Shown here piece by piece: positions 23,450 to 31,672 of a stretch of DNA of 64,000 bases (within the stretch, counting starts at the first letter, position 1; each line of letters begins with the position of its first letter). Below the pieces are notes generated by a model. The model did not search any database and was not told the origin of the DNA. It was given only the letters and a program-made list of their open reading frames with translations. The translations under genes were made by a program, and so were the position numbers. Source of the stretch: Candidatus Defluviilinea gracilis (GTDB lineage: Bacteria > Chloroflexota > Anaerolineae > Anaerolineales > Villigracilaceae); assembly GCA_016716235.1 (NCBI GenBank), contig JADJWS010000001.1, positions 2,046,001 to 2,110,000 on the forward strand, in the 5' to 3' direction.

Positions 23450-24966
23450 GCAAGCCGATTCGATTTCTCGTCGTTGGGGGCGCGCTCACCCTGATCGCGT
23501 TTTTATTCGCCACATTCCTCCTGCCCAAACCGCAAGGCACGGGGTTGACTGCGGGCGAAGATATTCCGTTTTATTCCATGCCCTGGAACGATAATCCCTT
23601 CGCGCCTGGCAACCTGCAAACCGCCGACGGCAAAATGCTCGACGCGAAAAACATCCCCACCGCCGAGTTCTGCGCCCAATGCCACGACAAGGAATACCGC
23701 GAGTGGGTCAGTTCCATTCACTCGGTCACAGGTCCCGATATTCTGTACGAAACCGCCATCAGCAACAACGAAGTGGCGCACAAGAACCGCCTCGGCACGG
23801 AGAAAATTCGCTGGTGCGATTCGTGTCACGAACCCGTCAATTTGCTGATGGGCGAAATTAATCCGCTGGCGGTCGTCGGTCCCAGCGAAGCGACTGCCGA
23901 AGGCACAACCTGCATCATCTGTCACACCGCCGTCAAAGCCGACCCGCTGGCGGGCAACGGCGCGCTCACGCTCGATATCAACAACCTCAACAATTACAAC
24001 GACGCGCTCATCATGGCGGCGCCCGCCGAACACGCCCGCAGTATGCAAGCCAAAACGCACAACCCGCTCATGGGCAGTTCCGATTTTTGCGGCGCGTGTC
24101 ACACCGAAATTCGCCCCGTCGAAATCAACGGCGGCGAACCCATGCACTTGCAAAACACCTACGAAGAATGGCAGAAGAGCGAATACGCCGAGAAAAACAT
24201 CCAATGTCAGGATTGCCACATGCACCCTGATCCAGCGGCGTATATCTCCCAGTTAAACGAAACAGGTCAGGTTCCCGAACGAATCGTTTCGCATCGCTTT
24301 GTCGGCGTGAATTATCTGCTCACCAATTCCAACCTCCCATCCAATCTGGTGACGTTTCTGCGCGGCGGACTTCCGCCTGGCGATATTTCGACGGACGAAT
24401 GGAAAGCGGATTTGCTCGAACAAAACCGCCTCATTCTTGACCTGTTGCAGTCGGCGGCGACTTTGAGCGTTTCGGCGCCTGAGAGCGTTTCCCCCAATGC
24501 CACAGCGAATCTCAACGTCACCATCGCCAACACGGGCGCGGGACACAACCTGCCCACAGGCGCGCTCGACCAGCGTCACATCTGGCTCGAAGTCAAAGTG
24601 ACCGACGCGGCGGGCAGTATCATTTATCACAGCGGCTGGTTCAACGATAAGACAGGACAGATAGATCCCAACGCCGTCATTTACATCAAAGTCCTCAAAG
24701 ATAAAAACGGCGCAGTTATCAATGAGCATATCCTCTTCAACGCCGAATCCTACACCTACACCCGCGACCCCATCCCCGCCAACGCCAGCGACACGATTCC
24801 CTACGCCATCCCCATCCCCGCCTCGGCGCAAGGTCCGCTGACGGTGGAGACTACGCTCTGGTATCGCCTCGCCCTGCAAGAGTTCGTGACGTACAGCCTG
24901 AATCTGGACGTGATCATTCCGCCCGTACTGCTGGAGCGGACGAGCGTGGAGATTGGGATTAAGTGA
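23446..24966 (+). CDS. Pentahaem cytochrome c, membrane-anchored
   Basis: A 506-residue protein with an N-terminal signal anchor (residues 7-27) and five CxxCH sites at Cys76, 124, 156, 215 and 254 (CAQCH, CDSCH, CIICH, CGACH, CQDCH). The C-terminal 200 residues are a beta-rich domain with NTGAGHNLPTGALDQRHIW, as in cytochrome c554-like multihaem proteins. The open frame continues upstream through the whole preceding gene, but the true start is the ATG at 23446 that overlaps that gene's TGA. With the b-type partner it forms an electron-transfer unit at the outer face of the membrane, next to an iron permease. Confidence 0.9.
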   Translation: MSKPIRFLVVGGALTLIAFLFATFLLPKPQGTGLTAGEDIPFYSMPWNDNPFAPGNLQTADGKMLDAKNIPTAEFCAQCHDKEYREWVSSIHSVTGPDILYETAISNNEVAHKNRLGTEKIRWCDSCHEPVNLLMGEINPLAVVGPSEATAEGTTCIICHTAVKADPLAGNGALTLDINNLNNYNDALIMAAPAEHARSMQAKTHNPLMGSSDFCGACHTEIRPVEINGGEPMHLQNTYEEWQKSEYAEKNIQCQDCHMHPDPAAYISQLNETGQVPERIVSHRFVGVNYLLTNSNLPSNLVTFLRGGLPPGDISTDEWKADLLEQNRLILDLLQSAATLSVSAPESVSPNATANLNVTIANTGAGHNLPTGALDQRHIWLEVKVTDAAGSIIYHSGWFNDKTGQIDPNAVIYIKVLKDKNGAVINEHILFNAESYTYTRDPIPANASDTIPYAIPIPASAQGPLTVETTLWYRLALQEFVTYSLNLDVIIPPVLLERTSVEIGIK

Positions 24967-25058
24967 TCAAGCGATCATGAAAACAGGTTCTTGCCGCAGA
25001 GTCACTGCGTCAAGGCAGAAGAAACACAAACGCGCGCAGATAAAATAACTACGCTGTC

Positions 25059-25595
25059 TCAATCGCCTTCCTGACTCGCATGGCGCAGGTTGTGATAGAT
25101 CGTGAAATACAACATCTCGCGGATCGTCAACTTTCCGATCAACGGATGGGGGAGCAGATAACCATCCAGATCATCCTCGTTCCATTTTTCGGCGACCGAG
25201 ACCACGTCCGCGCTGGCTTTTGAAAATTGACTCAGTAATTCTGCCTTTACAACTTCTGGCTTTGCAGGAGTCTGCTGGTTGGGAAGATATTTCCCCGAAG
25301 CGACTCCACCCGCGGCGAGCGTATCTTTGTACACCCCGCAGATCGCCTCATAACTACGGGACGGCTGATTCGCCGCCCCGAACATTGTCCGCAGTGTGAG
25401 CCTCGGCAACTTCAGCGCCAGGGCAATCGGTTTATGCGACCTGATGAGATGATCCACATTATCCGATGCCGCCCAGACCGCGCCCTCGCGATGAAAGAAT
25501 TCGTCCGCTGGGATCTCTGTGAACCAATTGATGACTCGCTGGTTGGAGTCTTTTAACTTGGAAAGCAAATCCAATTTGTTCGAGTTTGAACTCAT
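25059..25595 (-). CDS. DinB superfamily protein (DinB_2)
   Basis: A 178-residue helical-bundle protein of the DinB/YfiT type. Metal-ligand candidates are the histidines in DNVDHLIRSH (about residue 52) and in YFTIYHNLRHASQ near the C-terminus, the normal pattern of this superfamily. Members include thiol-dependent transferases using bacillithiol or mycothiol, but many have no known role. The start ATG 25595 has GGAGAAG upstream and overlaps the stop of the preceding methyltransferase gene. Substrate unknown. Confidence 0.85.
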   Translation of the reverse strand: MSSNSNKLDLLSKLKDSNQRVINWFTEIPADEFFHREGAVWAASDNVDHLIRSHKPIALALKLPRLTLRTMFGAANQPSRSYEAICGVYKDTLAAGGVASGKYLPNQQTPAKPEVVKAELLSQFSKASADVVSVAEKWNEDDLDGYLLPHPLIGKLTIREMLYFTIYHNLRHASQEGD

Positions 25596-26326
25596 ATCTT
25601 CTCCACAACCCAAAAATGGGATATTCCCAGAATCTTCAACGGCGTCTTTTCAAGGAATTGCAACATTCCGCGCAAGAACTTACCCAACATCCCAAACCGC
25701 GCAATGATGTTGTCGTACGCGCCGAAGATGACCGTCTGTTCGATGAATTTAACAGGTAAGCCATCGAAAAGATTCAATAGATCATTGTGTGAATAAACCC
25801 GCACATGCGGAGCGAGTTTGTCGCGCAGTTTACGCGGCAGATAATTGACGAACAATTTATTGCCGAAGTAATATTTGCCCTTCCAATAAATTCCGTGCGT
25901 TTCGACGGGGTAGCCGCGATTTGGGCAAAATAAAATAAGCCTTCCGCCGGGCTTGAGAGCGCGGATCATTTCGCGGATGGCGGAGCGGTCATCTTGCACG
26001 TGTTCGATCACCTCGTGACTGAGAATCAGGTCGAACGTCCCGGAAAGAAGCGGAAGAAATTCCCCAGCCGCGTTAAGGATGAAGGGTGAGCGAGTCCGCG
26101 CTTCGTGAGCCCGGTCGAAGTCGTATTCCAATCCGATGACGGTTCCGCCGAAAGGAGAGAGGCGTTCGACGTACATGCCGACGCCGCATCCGTTTTCGAG
26201 AATCGTCCCTTTGATGCGTTCACCTGCAAATTTCACGATCATGTCGAGGCGTCGTTGTTGACCGGCTCTCCAAACATATGAAGGCTCGCCGCGCAAAGCG
26301 GCTTTGGCAAGGTTTCTAGGAGTCAT
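25592..26326 (-). CDS. Class I SAM-dependent methyltransferase
   Basis: A 244-residue methyltransferase with motif I ILENGCGVGMYV, GLEYDFDRA, and FDLILSHEVIEHVQDD, the last being typical of the UbiG/methyltransferase type 11 group. A C-terminal hydrophobic helix region (MLGKFLRGMLQFL) suggests membrane contact. ATG 26326 is chosen because the 12 codons before it enter the adjacent tandem array. No Shine-Dalgarno is seen. The next gene overlaps by 4 bp. Substrate unknown, perhaps a glycolipid. Confidence 0.85.
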   Translation of the reverse strand: MTPRNLAKAALRGEPSYVWRAGQQRRLDMIVKFAGERIKGTILENGCGVGMYVERLSPFGGTVIGLEYDFDRAHEARTRSPFILNAAGEFLPLLSGTFDLILSHEVIEHVQDDRSAIREMIRALKPGGRLILFCPNRGYPVETHGIYWKGKYYFGNKLFVNYLPRKLRDKLAPHVRVYSHNDLLNLFDGLPVKFIEQTVIFGAYDNIIARFGMLGKFLRGMLQFLEKTPLKILGISHFWVVEKI

Positions 26327-26337
26327 AGGTGTTGTGT

Positions 26338-26402
26338 GAATGGCAAATGGGCAAATGAGCAAATGAGCAATTCAGCAAATGAGCAAAAGAGCAATTCAGC
26401 AA
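26338..26402. repeat. Short tandem array, GCAAATGA units (left flank of IVP gene 1)
   Basis: About eight degenerate units of GCAAATGA / GCAATTCA / GCAAAAGA, all in the same direction. The array ends 6 bp from the stop codon of the IVP gene. The matching array at 26850-26903 is in inverted orientation. Confidence 0.88.
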
Positions 26403-26407
26403 GTGGG

Positions 26408-26821
26408 TTAACGCCCGCGTTGGCGATTGATTTCGGTGAGAATTAAGGCGACGACTTCACTGGCAAGTTTGAGGCGTTTATCAAGTATATCCTTTGAGTA
26501 AAATGCCTTGGCGCGGTAAATGCGTCCTTTGGTCTCGCGCGCAGAGCCAAGGGAATATAGATAGAATTGCAAATATTGTTTTCCGTATCCTCGCCCAAAG
26601 CCCTCTTCAATGTTGGAGCAGACCGAATCTGAGCTCCCGATGATTTGTTTTGAAAGGACTTGTCCTCGCTCATCTTTTCGCCATTCTTCGGTATCTTCCC
26701 ACAATAAATCGTAAAGATACAACCCTTTTTGATAGGCGGTTAACGTCCAAAACTTTTCAGATCGGATTGTCGCTGGAACCGTCTGTTGCCATTCCTCAAA
26801 ACTCATTTCATTATGGTCCAT
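26408..26821 (-). CDS. Four-helix bundle protein (23S rRNA intervening-sequence protein family)
   Basis: A 137-residue all-helical protein of the IVP/S23 family, with the signature CSNIEEGFGRGYGKQYLQFY and a helix-turn pattern matching Avd-like four-helix bundles. ATG 26821 follows GGAGAGG at good spacing, so the 28 codons upstream, which run into the tandem array, are left out. Family members form pentameric barrels that may bind nucleic acid, but their cellular role is not settled. A second member lies at 44642-45052 and has the same kind of flanks. Confidence 0.92.
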   Translation of the reverse strand: MDHNEMSFEEWQQTVPATIRSEKFWTLTAYQKGLYLYDLLWEDTEEWRKDERGQVLSKQIIGSSDSVCSNIEEGFGRGYGKQYLQFYLYSLGSARETKGRIYRAKAFYSKDILDKRLKLASEVVALILTEINRQRGR

Positions 26822-26849
26822 TTTCAATTCCTCTCCTGGTAGATTACAG

Positions 26850-26903
26850 ATTTGCCAATTTGCTCTTTTGCCTTTTTGCTCTTTTGCCTTTTTGCTGACC
26901 TGC
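26850..26903. repeat. Short tandem array, inverted GCAAAAGA units (right flank of IVP gene 1)
   Basis: On the minus strand this reads GCAAAAAGGCAAAAGAGC repeated, then GCAAATTGGCAAATC. It is the inverted counterpart of 26338-26402 and lies 28 bp upstream of the IVP start. Confidence 0.88.
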
Positions 26904-26918
26904 ACCCGTAATTATATC

Positions 26919-26947
26919 TTGCATCTTTTTACTGCCCGTGCTAAAAT
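26919..26947 (+). promoter_or_regulatory. Promoter of the nusA operon
   Basis: TTGCAT (26919-26924), 17-bp spacer, TAAAAT (26942-26947). The transcription start would be near 26954, giving a leader of about 84 nt that contains the hairpin at 26983-27006. Confidence 0.7.
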
Positions 26948-26982
26948 GCCGTTGTCAGTTGAACTTAGAAGCACGCACTGGA

Positions 26983-27006
26983 AAGTGGGCTCACCCCCAC
27001 TTTTTT
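26983..27006 (+). terminator. Leader hairpin with T tract before nusA (attenuator candidate)
   Basis: AAGTGGG and CCCACTT form a 7-bp stem followed directly by a run of six T, ending 32 bp before the nusA start. A GTGGG...CCCAC hairpin with T run is usual at the head of rimP-nusA operons. Here rimP is absent and the hairpin leads straight into nusA. Confidence 0.7.
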
Positions 27007-27037
27007 GTTTGAAATAGGAGAAATTGGAGTACCACGC

Positions 27038-28591
27038 ATGTCAAAGAACGAAATTGCCCTGGCGTTCAACGAAGTGTTGGAGGAAAAACAACTCTCCAAG
27101 GAGATCATCCTTGGGGCGATCGAGTCTGCGATGGCATCTGCCTATCGCAAGGCTGTCAACGCGTCCACTGCCCAACATGTGGAAGCGAAGATCGACCTCG
27201 AAACCGGCAAAGTGTTGGTGTTCGCCGAAAAAGAAGTCGTCGAAGATATCATCGAACCCAAAACCGAGGTATTGCTCGACGAAGCGCGGCAAGTGAACCC
27301 CGAAGCGCAACTCGGCGACATGGTGATCGTGGAGACCACTCCTAAAGATTTCGGCCGCGTCGCCGCGCAAACTGCCCGCCAGGTTATTCAACAACGCATT
27401 CGCGAAGCGGAACGTTCCAACCAGATGCAATACTTTGAACGACAGATCGGCGAGATCGTCAGCGGCGTGGTGCAAGCCACCAACGCGCAGGCAACCACCG
27501 TCGGGCTGGATATGAAAGCCGAAGGCATGTTGCCCGCCAACCAGCGCATCCCTGGCGAACGCTTCAAGGTGCATGATCGCGTCCGCGCGGTAGTGCTCGA
27601 AGTAAAGGACGGCTCGCGCGGCCCGCAGATCGTGCTCTCGCGCGGGCATCGTAACTTCTTGCGCCGCCTGTTAGAGAACGAAGTACCCGAAATTTATCAC
27701 GGCATCGTTGAGATCCGCGCCATTTCGCGCGAACCCGGCGCGCGCGCCAAAGTTGCGGTTATGGCAACCCAGGCTGGCGTCGACCCGGTGGGCGCGTGCG
27801 TGGGAATCAAAGGCGTGCGCATTCAAGCCATCGTCAAAGAATTGCACGATGAGAAGATCGACATCATTCAATGGGATCAAGACCCCGTTGTATACATCTC
27901 GAAAGCCATCAGCCCGGCGCGTGTCACTGGCGTCTATGTCTCTGATGCAGACGGCAACAAGACCGCCACCGTGGTGGTGCAGGAAGACCAACTGAGTCTC
28001 GCCATCGGGCGCGACGGTCAGAACGCCCGCCTCGCCGCCAAACTGACCGGCTGGCGTATCGACATCAAATCGCTCACGGAAGCCGCTGGCGATGCGTTGC
28101 AAAAACTTCAAAACGACGCCGAGCTTTCCGCGCTCATGCCCAACGCGGTCGAGGCAATTCCCAGCATCGAAGAAAGCCTCGCCAAAAAAGCGGAGAATCG
28201 CCCGCTCACTCCGGAAGAATTTACCGCCCTTGCGCAATTTGTCGACCGTGTAGAGCGCCGCACCATTCAGATCAAAGAAGAAGCCGCCCGCGCCGAAGGG
28301 GTGGTTACAGGCGAGCACTCCGATATTCCCACCGCGGCATTCGGCATGCCCCTCGAGCAAGCCGGCATCAAAGAACATACATACAACATCCTTGTCGAAG
28401 CGGGCTACGATACGGTTGGCAGTCTCATGGCAACCTTGAAAACGGATTCAAACCGCATACTCGGACTCGCCGGTATCGGACCGAAAGCCATGCAAAATAT
28501 CGAGGAAGCCCTCGCGGCGATTCAATTCCCCGAAACGCCTCCCGCCGACGTGACGGCTGGAACCGGCTGTGGAAGCGGTATCCCAGCCTGA
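27038..28591 (+). CDS. nusA: Transcription termination/antitermination factor NusA
   Basis: A 517-residue NusA. It binds RNA polymerase and nascent RNA to modulate pausing, termination and antitermination. The N-terminal polymerase-binding domain (MSKNEIALAFNEVLEE) is followed by S1 (residues ~135-200), two KH domains (VDPVGACVGIKGVRIQAIVKEL, LSLAIGRDGQNARLAAKL) and a helix-hairpin-helix-type C-terminal repeat (LVEAGYDTVGSLMATL, LAGIGPKAMQNIEEAL). ATG 27038 has GGAG upstream. It leads a conserved operon but rimP is missing. The frame ends at 28591, while a tail-like coding stretch continues one frame over, so a frame break is likely. Confidence 0.93.
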   Translation: MSKNEIALAFNEVLEEKQLSKEIILGAIESAMASAYRKAVNASTAQHVEAKIDLETGKVLVFAEKEVVEDIIEPKTEVLLDEARQVNPEAQLGDMVIVETTPKDFGRVAAQTARQVIQQRIREAERSNQMQYFERQIGEIVSGVVQATNAQATTVGLDMKAEGMLPANQRIPGERFKVHDRVRAVVLEVKDGSRGPQIVLSRGHRNFLRRLLENEVPEIYHGIVEIRAISREPGARAKVAVMATQAGVDPVGACVGIKGVRIQAIVKELHDEKIDIIQWDQDPVVYISKAISPARVTGVYVSDADGNKTATVVVQEDQLSLAIGRDGQNARLAAKLTGWRIDIKSLTEAAGDALQKLQNDAELSALMPNAVEAIPSIEESLAKKAENRPLTPEEFTALAQFVDRVERRTIQIKEEAARAEGVVTGEHSDIPTAAFGMPLEQAGIKEHTYNILVEAGYDTVGSLMATLKTDSNRILGLAGIGPKAMQNIEEALAAIQFPETPPADVTAGTGCGSGIPA

Positions 28592-28895
28592 GGCTCTCCC
28601 CGTTGAGGCAATGCCGCCTACGGAGAAGCAGGCATCCACGAAGAAAGACGCGAGGAAGGCTGTCGAAGAAGATGAAGACGAACACGCCAAAGACGGCGTC
28701 TCGCTGGATGAACTCTTCGCAATGAAGCCGGAGATCTTCCAAACTGCGGGCGGAGACGATGAGTCCGCAGATAAGAAGAAGGGCAAGAAAGTCAAGAAGA
28801 AGAGCGTCGAGTTGGTATTGGATGAAGAACGCGGCGAAGTTGTGGGTCGCAAGAAACATAAGCGCGGCGGCGATGCGTTTGGTGAGGAAGAGTAA
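28569..28895 (+). pseudogene. Out-of-frame C-terminal tail of NusA (or separate small ORF)
   Basis: A 108-codon open frame beginning with GTG inside the end of nusA. It encodes a low-complexity acidic/basic protein (KDARKAVEEDEDEHAKDG, KKGKKVKKKSVELVLDEERG). Removing one base around 28562-28569 (GGAACCGGCTGTGG) joins it to nusA and gives a 618-residue protein. There is no Shine-Dalgarno. I read it as the true NusA tail, displaced by a sequencing error, a real frameshift mutation or programmed frameshifting. A translationally coupled separate gene is the less likely option. Confidence 0.55.
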
Positions 28896-28916
28896 TTTCT
28901 GGTGAATCTTCGTGAG

Positions 28917-28942
28917 GCGCGATTCTGCCAAGCAAATCGCGC
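28917..28942. other. Hairpin before ylxR
   Basis: GCGCGATT and AATCGCGC form an 8-bp stem in the gap between the NusA tail and ylxR. There is no T tract, so it is more likely a processing or stability element than a terminator. Confidence 0.4.
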
Positions 28943-28966
28943 ATCGCGAACACAACGTCAAGGAGC

Positions 28967-29272
28967 ATGGTAAAGAAACTTGTTCAACGTGTGAAGCATG
29001 CGCCCCAGCGGACGTGTGTGGGCTGTCGTGAAGTCCTGCCCAAGCGGACGATGATCCGCATTGTGCGCGCGGCAGAAGGGGTGCAACCGGACCCAACCGG
29101 TAAAAAAGCCGGGCGGGGCGCATACTTACATGACCGCCGCGAATGTTGGGAACGAGCCTTGAAGGGCGCATTGGCGCATGCGTTAAAAACAACGATTACG
29201 GATGATGAACGCAAAACGTTGGAAAACTTTATGAATACCCTGCCTGCTAATCACGCAGATAGGGAACGGTGA
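28967..29272 (+). CDS. ylxR: YlxR (DUF448) RNA-binding protein
   Basis: A 101-residue protein with the family core RTCVGCREVLPKRTMIRIVR and GRGAYLHDRRECWERA. YlxR proteins are small basic RNA-binding factors encoded between nusA and infB; reports link them to RNase P and to transcription control. The start has AAGGAG upstream. The usual neighbour ylxQ (L7Ae-like) is not found in the 110 bp before infB. Confidence 0.93.
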   Translation: MVKKLVQRVKHAPQRTCVGCREVLPKRTMIRIVRAAEGVQPDPTGKKAGRGAYLHDRRECWERALKGALAHALKTTITDDERKTLENFMNTLPANHADRER

Positions 29273-29382
29273 CCCGAGCCATATGAATCGTTGACTCACC
29301 GGGTTGCCGCCGTGGAAGGTGTAATTAGCAAGGCGTCAGATTGCCGATGGCTTTTGGCGTTTTGAGAATTGGAGGCAGTCCT

Positions 29383-31158
29383 ATGAGTACCAATGGAAAC
29401 AAGAAGATCGAATTGCCGGTCAGTATTGTGGTGCGAGACCTGGCGCAAAAGATCGAAAAAAGCCCAATCGACCTGATCAAAAAATTGATGACCAACGGCG
29501 TCATGGCGACCATTAATCAGTCGGTGGATTTCGACACCGCCGCGATCGTGGTGGCTGAATACGGCTATGAAGCGGCGCCCGAAGTGATCGAAGAAGTCAA
29601 AGTGGAGACTGGCGAAGTTCCGCTGTGGCGTAAGATGATCGCCGGCGAGGAGGCTGGGCAGTTGAAGAACCGCCCACCGGTCGTGACGATCCTTGGACAT
29701 GTGGATCACGGCAAAACCAGCCTGCTCGATGCGATCCGCCAGACGGATGTGGCGTCGGGCGAGGCGGGCGGCATCACCCAGCACATCGGCGCGTATCAAG
29801 TGGAAAAGAAGGGTCGCCCGATTACGTTCCTCGATACGCCCGGTCACGCGGCGTTTACGCAGATGCGGGCGCGCGGCGCGCAAGGGGCGGATATTGTGGT
29901 GCTGGTCGTCGCGGCGGACGATGGGGTCATGCCCCAAACGCGCGAAGCCATTGCCCATGCGAAAGCCGCGCGTGTTCCGATCATGGTGGCGCTCAACAAG
30001 ATCGATAAAGCCAACGCCAACCCAGACCGCGTTAAACAACAACTTGCCGAGCAAGAACTCGTCCCTGATGATTGGGGCGGGAATACGATGGTGATCCCCG
30101 TCTCTGCCAAGCAGAAGCAGGGCATCGACGATCTGTTGGAAGGCATTTTGCTCGTGGCGGATAATACCGAGATCAAGGCAAACCCGAACGGCAAGGTTAT
30201 CGGCACGGTCATCGAAGCCGAAGTGGATAAAACCAAGGGCGTGATCGCCACCCTGCTCATTCAAAACGGAACGCTCGAAATGGGGGATGTGGTTGTGGCG
30301 GGCATCGCGCATGGGAAATTACGCGCGCTTTCCGATTACAAAGGCAAACCCGTGAAGAAGGCTGGACCTTCGACGCCGGTATCCGTCATGGGCTTGAGCG
30401 ACGTTCCGTCGGCAGGCGATCTGTTTGAAGTTGTCGGTTCGGATAAAGAAGCGCGCGTCATCGTGGCTGAACGAGCCGAAGCCGCGAAGGCGCAGGCGCA
30501 ATCGAAAAAGAAGCTCTCGCTGGAAGACTTGTTTGCCAACGTGCAGGCGGGCGAAGCGAAGGAATTGAACCTCATCGTCAAAGCCGACGTGCAAGGGTCG
30601 CTTGACCCGGTCATTTCCGAGTTGAACAAACTTGGCGAGGGCGAGATCGGTATCAAAGTTATTTACGCTGAAACCGGTAATATCGGCGAGAACGATGTGA
30701 TGCTGGCTTCATCATCCAAGGCGATCATGATCGGCTTCAACGTGCAGGCGGAAGTCTCTGCGCGGCGGCTTGCCGATAAAGAAGGCGTGGATATCCGCCT
30801 GTACGAGATCATCTATCGCATGACCGAGGATATCGAGAAAGCCCTCAAGGGTATGCTCGAACCCGAAGTGAAGGAAAAAGTCATCGGTCGCGCGCAAGTG
30901 TTGCAGGTGTTCACCGCCTCGAAATTCGGACGTGTGGCTGGTTGCCGCGTCACCGATGGCGAACTGCGCCGCAACGCCAAGGTGAAACTCTATCGCGGCA
31001 CCGACCTTGTCTACGAAGGCGACATGGGCTCGCTTCGCCATGAGAAGGATGATGTCAAAGAGGTCAAGCAGGGATACGAATGCGGCGTTGGCTTCAAAGG
31101 TTTCAGCGACATTCAGCCCGGCGACCAACTTATTTGCTACGTGTTGGAAAAATCGTAA
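29383..31158 (+). CDS. infB: Translation initiation factor IF-2
   Basis: A 591-residue IF-2, the GTPase that brings fMet-tRNA to the 30S subunit. The N-terminal IF2_N domain (ELPVSIVVRDLAQKI) starts almost at once, so the long variable N-terminal extension of many IF-2 proteins is missing. G motifs are GHVDHGKT, DTPGH and LNKIDKA, followed by domains II, III and the C-terminal fMet-tRNA domain (FGRVAGCRVTDGELRR). ATG 29383 has a GGAGG Shine-Dalgarno; the upstream in-frame ATG does not. Confidence 0.97.
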   Translation: MSTNGNKKIELPVSIVVRDLAQKIEKSPIDLIKKLMTNGVMATINQSVDFDTAAIVVAEYGYEAAPEVIEEVKVETGEVPLWRKMIAGEEAGQLKNRPPVVTILGHVDHGKTSLLDAIRQTDVASGEAGGITQHIGAYQVEKKGRPITFLDTPGHAAFTQMRARGAQGADIVVLVVAADDGVMPQTREAIAHAKAARVPIMVALNKIDKANANPDRVKQQLAEQELVPDDWGGNTMVIPVSAKQKQGIDDLLEGILLVADNTEIKANPNGKVIGTVIEAEVDKTKGVIATLLIQNGTLEMGDVVVAGIAHGKLRALSDYKGKPVKKAGPSTPVSVMGLSDVPSAGDLFEVVGSDKEARVIVAERAEAAKAQAQSKKKLSLEDLFANVQAGEAKELNLIVKADVQGSLDPVISELNKLGEGEIGIKVIYAETGNIGENDVMLASSSKAIMIGFNVQAEVSARRLADKEGVDIRLYEIIYRMTEDIEKALKGMLEPEVKEKVIGRAQVLQVFTASKFGRVAGCRVTDGELRRNAKVKLYRGTDLVYEGDMGSLRHEKDDVKEVKQGYECGVGFKGFSDIQPGDQLICYVLEKS

Positions 31159-31167
31159 ATCAAAAAC

Positions 31168-31262
31168 TGTGGTCTCGATATGTCCCGCGACGCTTCGACT
31201 TCGCTCAGAACTACTCGACCACCAATCGTAAATCGTAAATCAAAAATCGTAAATCGTAAATT
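31168..31262. repeat. Partial TIR element plus ATCGTAAATC tandem array
   Basis: GTGGTCTCGATATG at the left and CTACTCGACCACC at the right resemble the ends of the 6082-6217 element. The array ATCGTAAATCGTAAATCAAA follows to 31262. It fills the whole gap between infB and rbfA and ends 3 bp before the rbfA start codon, leaving no Shine-Dalgarno. Confidence 0.8.
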
Positions 31263-31265
31263 GCC

Positions 31266-31616
31266 ATGCCTTCAGGAATTCGTATTCAACGTATCGCGGA
31301 TCGCATCCGTCAGGAACTTGCGGACATGCTCATCCGCGAGATCAGCGACCCGCGCCTGCAACAGATCTTCATTACCGACGTAAAAGTAGATAGGGAACTT
31401 GCCTACGCGGATGTGTACGTCTCCGCCATCGAAGGGACGACGCGCTCGAAAGACGTTCTTGCCGGACTTGAGTCTGCTTCCGGTTTCCTGCGGCGGACTC
31501 TCGCCTCGCGCGTCGAACTGCGCGCCTTTCCGCGCCTGCGTTTCCACTGGGATGTGACGCCTGAAAATGCCGACCGTATTGAAAAGGCGCTGGCAGAGTT
31601 GAGAAACAAAAAATAA
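31266..31616 (+). CDS. rbfA: Ribosome-binding factor A
   Basis: A 116-residue RbfA, a KH-fold factor for late 30S maturation and 16S 5' end processing. The family pattern is clear: RIQRIADRIRQELADMLIRE, SDPRLQQIFITDVKVDREL, ADVYVS, and LRAFPRLRFHWD. It follows infB as in most bacteria. Its start lies directly after a tandem array, with no Shine-Dalgarno, so initiation may depend on readthrough or on an unstructured A/T-rich leader. Confidence 0.95.
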   Translation: MPSGIRIQRIADRIRQELADMLIREISDPRLQQIFITDVKVDRELAYADVYVSAIEGTTRSKDVLAGLESASGFLRRTLASRVELRAFPRLRFHWDVTPENADRIEKALAELRNKK

Positions 31617-31672
31617 CCGCGCGGCTTGTTGATGCGATGATCATACTTCGCCAAGACGCCGGGTGATCATGA

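Larger units (their letters stand above)
26338..26903 (-). mobile_element. Putative IVS-like element: IVP gene between inverted tandem arrays (locus 1)
   Basis: A single IVP gene is bounded on both sides by arrays of the same unit in opposite orientation, so the transcript could fold into a stem closing over the gene. 23S rRNA intervening sequences have the same plan: complementary ends and often an ORF of this family. Mobility is inferred from the layout and from a second locus of the same design at 44566-45089. No transposase is present. Confidence 0.5.

Noticed and set aside
29296..30312. Long minus-strand open frame (338 codons) opposite infB.
   Set aside because: Shadow of a strongly conserved IF-2 gene; composition is His/Arg-rich and no family is evident.
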